A stretch of DNA of 64,000 nt from Rhodocyclaceae bacterium (lineage in GTDB: Bacteria; Pseudomonadota; Gammaproteobacteria; Burkholderiales; Rhodocyclaceae). The DNA lies in assembly GCA_004379165.1 (NCBI GenBank), contig NKXK01000025.1, positions 62,001 through 126,000 of the forward strand. Reading direction: 5' to 3'. Under the pieces are notes generated by a model. That model ran no database searches. It was not told the origin of the DNA and saw nothing but the letters and a program-made list of their open reading frames with translations. The translations under genes were made by a program, and so were the position numbers. Shown here one piece after another: positions 60,851 to 64,000 of this stretch; within the stretch, counting starts at the first letter, position 1, and every line of letters starts with the position of its first letter.

Positions 60851-61455
60851 TGTCGGAACGCATTCTGACCATCATCGCGGGCCTGCTGGCTGCGGTGGTT
60901 CTCGGGTTGGCCATTTTCTGGCAGCCGGAATTGCCGGAGCGGCCGCTGCCCAGGGCCGCGGGCGGCCCGCCGGGCGGCGATTTCACGCTGCAATCGGCGG
61001 CCGGCCCGGTGTCGCTGGCCGATTATCGCGGCAAGCTGGTACTGGTCTATTTCGGCTACACCTATTGCCCGGACGTTTGCCCGACCTCGCTGGCGGCGAC
61101 CAGTGAAGGCCTCAAGCAGCTGACGCCGGCGGAGCGGGCGCGGGTGGCGATGATTTTTGTCTCGGTCGACCCGAGGCGCGATACACCGGCACGCCTCAAG
61201 GAATATGTCGAATTCTTCGATCCCGGCATTGTCGGGGTGACGGGTACGCCGCAGGCGCTATCGGAGATCGCGGCCCACTATGGTGTGTTTTATGCCGAAC
61301 AGAAAGTGGCGACCGCTGGCGACGGTTATGTCGTCGATCACACCTCCGACACCTATGTCATCGATGCCGCCGGCAAGCTGGCCGGCAAGATTGCCCATGC
61401 GACCCCGCCCGACCAGGTGGTGGTCGCCCTCCGTCAATATCTGAAACAACCCTAG
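60850..61455 (+). CDS. SCO1/SenC-family copper chaperone
   Basis: SCO proteins deliver copper to CuA centres or reduce their cysteines. The 201-aa protein has a membrane anchor (TIIAGLLAAVVLGLAIFW), the CxxxC copper/redox site in YFGYTYCPDVCPTSLA and the third ligand His in VVDHTSDTYVID. Its ATG overlaps the preceding stop (TGATG). The location opposite nosZ, which has a CuA domain, makes NosZ a likely client. Cytochrome oxidase is the usual one, but no oxidase gene is in the window. Confidence 0.95.
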   Translation: MSERILTIIAGLLAAVVLGLAIFWQPELPERPLPRAAGGPPGGDFTLQSAAGPVSLADYRGKLVLVYFGYTYCPDVCPTSLAATSEGLKQLTPAERARVAMIFVSVDPRRDTPARLKEYVEFFDPGIVGVTGTPQALSEIAAHYGVFYAEQKVATAGDGYVVDHTSDTYVIDAAGKLAGKIAHATPPDQVVVALRQYLKQP

Positions 61456-61466
61456 GAGTTTTGCCC

Positions 61467-61931
61467 ATGAAACAGCTTTCCCTGCTCGCCGCCGGTCTGA
61501 TGGTCTCCCTTGGCGCCCTTGCCGGTGCCGCCGACAGCGTGACGGTTCAGGATCCGTACGTTCGCCTCGCGCCGCCGAATGCGCCCGCGACCGGTGCCTT
61601 CATGGTCATCCGCAACGGCGGTGACAAGGACGTCAAGGTGGTCAAGGCGAGCAATCCGGCATCCAAGGTGACGGAACTGCATACCCACCTCAACGAAGGC
61701 GGCGTGATGAAGATGCGTCCGGTGCCAGCGATTGAGGTCAAGGCCAAGGGCGAGGCCGTGCTCAAGCCGGGCGGCCTGCATGTCATGCTGATCGATCTCA
61801 AGGCGCCGATGAAGGAAGGCGACGTCGTGCCGATCACCCTCGGCTTCGACGATGGCAGCAGCAAGCAGGTCGATGCCAAGGTTGTTCGCCCGACCGCGGC
61901 AGCGATGCCGATGGATCACAAACACCACTGA
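61467..61931 (+). CDS. Periplasmic copper chaperone PCu(A)C
   Basis: The 154-aa precursor has a signal peptide (LSLLAAGLMVSLGALAGA). The PCuAC fold has its copper-binding set VTELHTHLNEGGVMKMRPV and GGLHVMLIDLKAP (His/Met ligands). The C-terminus MPMDHKHH adds further metal ligands. PCuAC passes copper to CuA sites together with SCO proteins, encoded directly upstream here. ATG 61467 follows AGGAGTTTTGCCC; the track start is a TTG two codons earlier. Confidence 0.93.
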   Translation: MKQLSLLAAGLMVSLGALAGAADSVTVQDPYVRLAPPNAPATGAFMVIRNGGDKDVKVVKASNPASKVTELHTHLNEGGVMKMRPVPAIEVKAKGEAVLKPGGLHVMLIDLKAPMKEGDVVPITLGFDDGSSKQVDAKVVRPTAAAMPMDHKHH

Positions 61932-61941
61932 TTCTCGAAGC

Positions 61942-61966
61942 CGGCACCGGTCATTGGCCGGTGCCG
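61942..61966. terminator. Hairpin after the copper-chaperone gene (weak terminator)
   Basis: CGGCACCGG-TCATTGG-CCGGTGCCG is a perfect 9-bp stem 11 bp past the stop. A clear T run is missing, so termination would be partial or Rho-assisted. Confidence 0.45.
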
Positions 61967-62098
61967 CGGCTCACCCTTTCAGATGAGCATAGCTTGATAA
62001 TTTTATTACTTATTGCCTAGTGGCTTGACTTGGATCAAGCTATTGGCCGGGTTAATCCATCAAAATCTCATGATCGAGAATAGTATGTGGAGTTTTTG

Positions 62099-64000
62099 GT
62101 GGATTCAGGGGCGGCCTTACGGCGCATCTTTCGCACGCAGTGGTTATTGGCCGGCCTGGCGCTGGTCCTGATCGCCATTGGCATCGCCTACCACTGCCTG
62201 AGCACCCATGCCGAAACCGGACGCCGCGAACAACATCAACTGAGCCACCTCGGTAGTCTGGTCGGACAACTGGTTGAACGCCGGCTGAGCGCAGTCGATG
62301 CGCTGCTGACGATGGTCGCCGGGCAGTATCCGGGCTATCTGCCGCCACCAGGCGAGCTCGACAAGCTGTCGGCCGACATGCAGCGCTATATCATGCTCGG
62401 GCGCGGCGCCGACATCCTGTTGCTGCTCGATGCCAGGGGCGAAGTCCTGGCCTCGAACCGGCCGGAACTGGTCGCCCAGAACTTCGCGCACCGTTACTAC
62501 TTCCGGGAAGCGAAAGCTGCGGTGAACCCGGAAAATCGCATTATTTCGCCGCCCTTCGAGACGGTACTCGGCGACTATACCTTCACGCTGTCGCGCAAAC
62601 TGGTGGATCCCGATGGGGAATTCATTGGGGTGCTGATGGCGACGCTGGATGCGCCTTTCATCTCGCGTCTGCTGGGCGGTGTGCTGATGAGCGAGGACAT
62701 GTGGGCGGCGCTGGTGCATGGCACCGGGGTGACGGTCTTGTCAGCGCCCGAACATCGCTTGCCCGACGGGCAGGACATCCAGCGTGCCGGGGGGTTTGTC
62801 GCGGCCGTGCCGGCTGCGCATGGCGAGCAGCGTTTGCTTGAAGACGCCGTCACCCTGGGTGAGCCGCATGCCGTGGCGGTGATGCGCATTTCGCCGCCGG
62901 AGCTTCAGCTCAATCAGCCGCTGATCGTTGGTGTCGGCCGCAATCTTGATGCCGCCTACGCCAACTGGCGGCGCGAGACCTGGGCGCTGGGGGCGCTGTA
63001 CCTGATGCTTGTCGCCGCCGCATTTTTCGGATTGCGGCATTACCAGCGCCGGGTGCGCGATGACTGGAAGCAGGTGACGCGGCAGCAGGCGCTCATCGAA
63101 ATGGCCGGGGATGGTATTCATGTGCTCGACCGCAACGGGGTGGTCGTCGAGGCCAATCCTGCCTTCCTCAAACAACTGGGTCTGGACCGTTCCGATCTCG
63201 GCAGGCTTCGGGTCAGCGATTTCGATACGGTGCTGGATGAGACACAACTCGCCCGGAACATGCAGGCGCTGCTGGCGCGTAACGAGGAAATGCGCATCGA
63301 GTCAGTGCATCGGCGCCGCGATGGCAGTCAACTCGATGTCGATGTCAGTGCACGGGGCTTCGAACTGGATGGCGAGATGCTGATCCTTGCCTCGGCTCGC
63401 GATATCTCTGGCCGCAAGGCCGTCGAGGCGCAATTGCGCAAGCTGACGCTGGCCGTCGAGCAAAGCCCGGAGAGTGTGTTCATTACCGACGCCCGGGCGC
63501 GCATCGAATACGTCAATCCTGCCTTTGTCGAAACTAGCGGGTATCGTGCCGATGAACTGATCGGGCAGAACCCGCGCATCCTCGCCTCTGGCCTGACGCC
63601 CGTCGAAGAGTACCGTGCGATGTGGGACACCCTGCTCGCCGGCGGTATCTGGCGTGGCGAATTTGTGAACCGGCGCAAGAATGGCGAGACTTACGTCGAA
63701 GCCGAGATCATCTCGCCGATCCGCAACCCGGCCGGCGAGATGACGCACTATTTGGCGATCAAGCAGGATGTCACCGAGCGGCGACGGATCGAGAACGAGC
63801 TGGCCGCCTACCGTGAGTCGCTGGAACACAAGGTCGACGAGCGTACCGCGGCCCTGACCGAGGCCAACCAGGCGCTGGCTGCCGCGCGCGACAAGGCCGA
63901 GGAGGCCACCCGCGCCAAGGCAGCTTTCCTCGCCAACATGAGCCATGAAATCCGAACGCCGATGAACGGCATCATCGGTATGCTCCATCTGCTGCGGCGG
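62099..64000 (+). CDS. Membrane sensor histidine kinase (5' part, runs off the window)
   Basis: This frame is open to the window end (634 codons) and is missing from the track. The order is a membrane span (~15-35, [20 protein letters not shown]), a periplasmic dCache-like sensor (~36-295), a second span (~300-320), PAS 1 (~330-440), and PAS 2 (~450-565, [20 protein letters not shown]). A coiled coil and the HisKA H-box follow ([20 protein letters not shown]), after which it is cut. GTG 62099 is chosen since GGAG lies 6 nt upstream; GTG 62087 is the alternative. PAS 2 and the H-box closely resemble those of the hybrid kinase at 34443, so a receiver probably follows. [10 protein letters not shown] comes from a polar repeat copy. 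Confidence 0.9.
   Translation, partial: MDSGAALRRIFRTQWLLAGLALVLIAIGIAYHCLSTHAETGRREQHQLSHLGSLVGQLVERRLSAVDALLTMVAGQYPGYLPPPGELDKLSADMQRYIMLGRGADILLLLDARGEVLASNRPELVAQNFAHRYYFREAKAAVNPENRIISPPFETVLGDYTFTLSRKLVDPDGEFIGVLMATLDAPFISRLLGGVLMSEDMWAALVHGTGVTVLSAPEHRLPDGQDIQRAGGFVAAVPAAHGEQRLLEDAVTLGEPHAVAVMRISPPELQLNQPLIVGVGRNLDAAYANWRRETWALGALYLMLVAAAFFGLRHYQRRVRDDWKQVTRQQALIEMAGDGIHVLDRNGVVVEANPAFLKQLGLDRSDLGRLRVSDFDTVLDETQLARNMQALLARNEEMRIESVHRRRDGSQLDVDVSARGFELDGEMLILASARDISGRKAVEAQLRKLTLAVEQSPESVFITDARARIEYVNPAFVETSGYRADELIGQNPRILASGLTPVEEYRAMWDTLLAGGIWRGEFVNRRKNGETYVEAEIISPIRNPAGEMTHYLAIKQDVTERRRIENELAAYRESLEHKVDERTAALTEANQALAAARDKAEEATRAKAAFLANMSHEIRTPMNGIIGMLHLLRR
62517..62550 (+). repeat. 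Dispersed polar repeat inside the sensor kinase dCache region
   Basis: CTGCGGTGAACCCGGAAAA followed by TCGCATTATTTCGCC has the full core. It is translated as [10 protein letters not shown], in the same frame as the copy in the acyl-CoA dehydrogenase. Confidence 0.82.

Noticed and set aside
16156-62550. FRVHR/FRVDR-like peptides seen in many shadow ORFs, which could suggest a protein family
   Set aside because: They are translations of the dispersed DNA repeat read on the reverse strand, not homologous proteins.
1-64000. CRISPR arrays, tRNA or rRNA genes, IS elements, phage genes
   Set aside because: No regularly spaced direct repeats, tRNA-like cloverleafs, rRNA stretches, transposase or integrase genes were recognised.

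Overview
The window looks like chromosomal DNA of a GC-rich, respiratory betaproteobacterium, most likely Rhodocyclales (Dechloromonas/Azonexus-like). That placement is inference from gene content: a clade II (Sec-type) nitrous oxide reductase cluster, a phasin, AcnB, many PAS/GGDEF/histidine kinase proteins and PsrA-type control of beta-oxidation. No tRNA, rRNA, CRISPR array, transposase or phage gene was seen.

Layout: 1-3.4 kb, a partial LysR regulator divergent from an MFS transporter, a hotdog thioesterase and a convergent transaldolase. 3.7-6.4 kb, acnB with a strong terminator. 6.4-8.6 kb, small unknown proteins, including two that share a C-terminal tag, and a coupled FolB-like/DHFR-like pair. 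8.6-11.7 kb, a dCache-PAS-GGDEF-EAL protein. 11.7-29.1 kb, a fatty-acid block: psrA-fadE-thiolase-fadJ-like, fadL, then fadB-like-fadA-DUF4442-CHI-like-fadD-NMO-acyl-CoA dehydrogenase. Operator-like TCAAAC-N4-GTTTGA sites precede psrA, fadL and the fadB operon. 29.1-33.8 kb, a DUF6671 protein, a YfaZ-like porin and a CheB-CheR-PAS protein. 33.9-40.3 kb, a PAS-like protein coupled to a hybrid kinase, then a FixL/FixJ-like pair. 40.4-45.9 kb, a phasin, a STAS-like protein, a small membrane protein, and a TerC-FtsH-DUF456-DgkA operon led by a yybP-ykoY (Mn2+) riboswitch. 45.9-49.5 kb, a broken PAS-GGDEF gene, a degenerate receiver, a second copy of a 72-aa protein family and a lipoprotein lipase-like hydrolase. 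49.5-60.3 kb, a complete clade II nos cluster on the minus strand (nosZ, two cytochromes c, nosB, nosD, nosG, nosH, nosF, nosL, nosY, tlpA-like). Divergent from nosZ is a FixH-like/SCO/PCuAC copper-delivery operon. The window ends inside a second hybrid-type histidine kinase.

How it works together: the fad block takes up (FadL), activates (FadD) and oxidises fatty acids, feeding acetyl-CoA to the TCA cycle (AcnB) or to PHA (phasin). The nos cluster provides N2O respiration, with electron transfer through NosB/G/H and the cytochromes, NosDFYL for copper-site maturation, and SCO/PCuAC for copper supply.

Most unusual: a roughly 35-bp dispersed motif with core CTGCGGTSAACCCGGAAAA is present about nine times, inside and between genes. 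All but one copy point the same way, whatever the direction of the host gene. This looks like a polar chromosomal signal or an undescribed short repeat family. Other items worth following are a pair of adjacent small proteins with a shared C-terminal motif, a 72-aa paralog family, an apparent 42-nt repeat-mediated deletion in a GGDEF domain, and a heme-less helical extension on NosZ.
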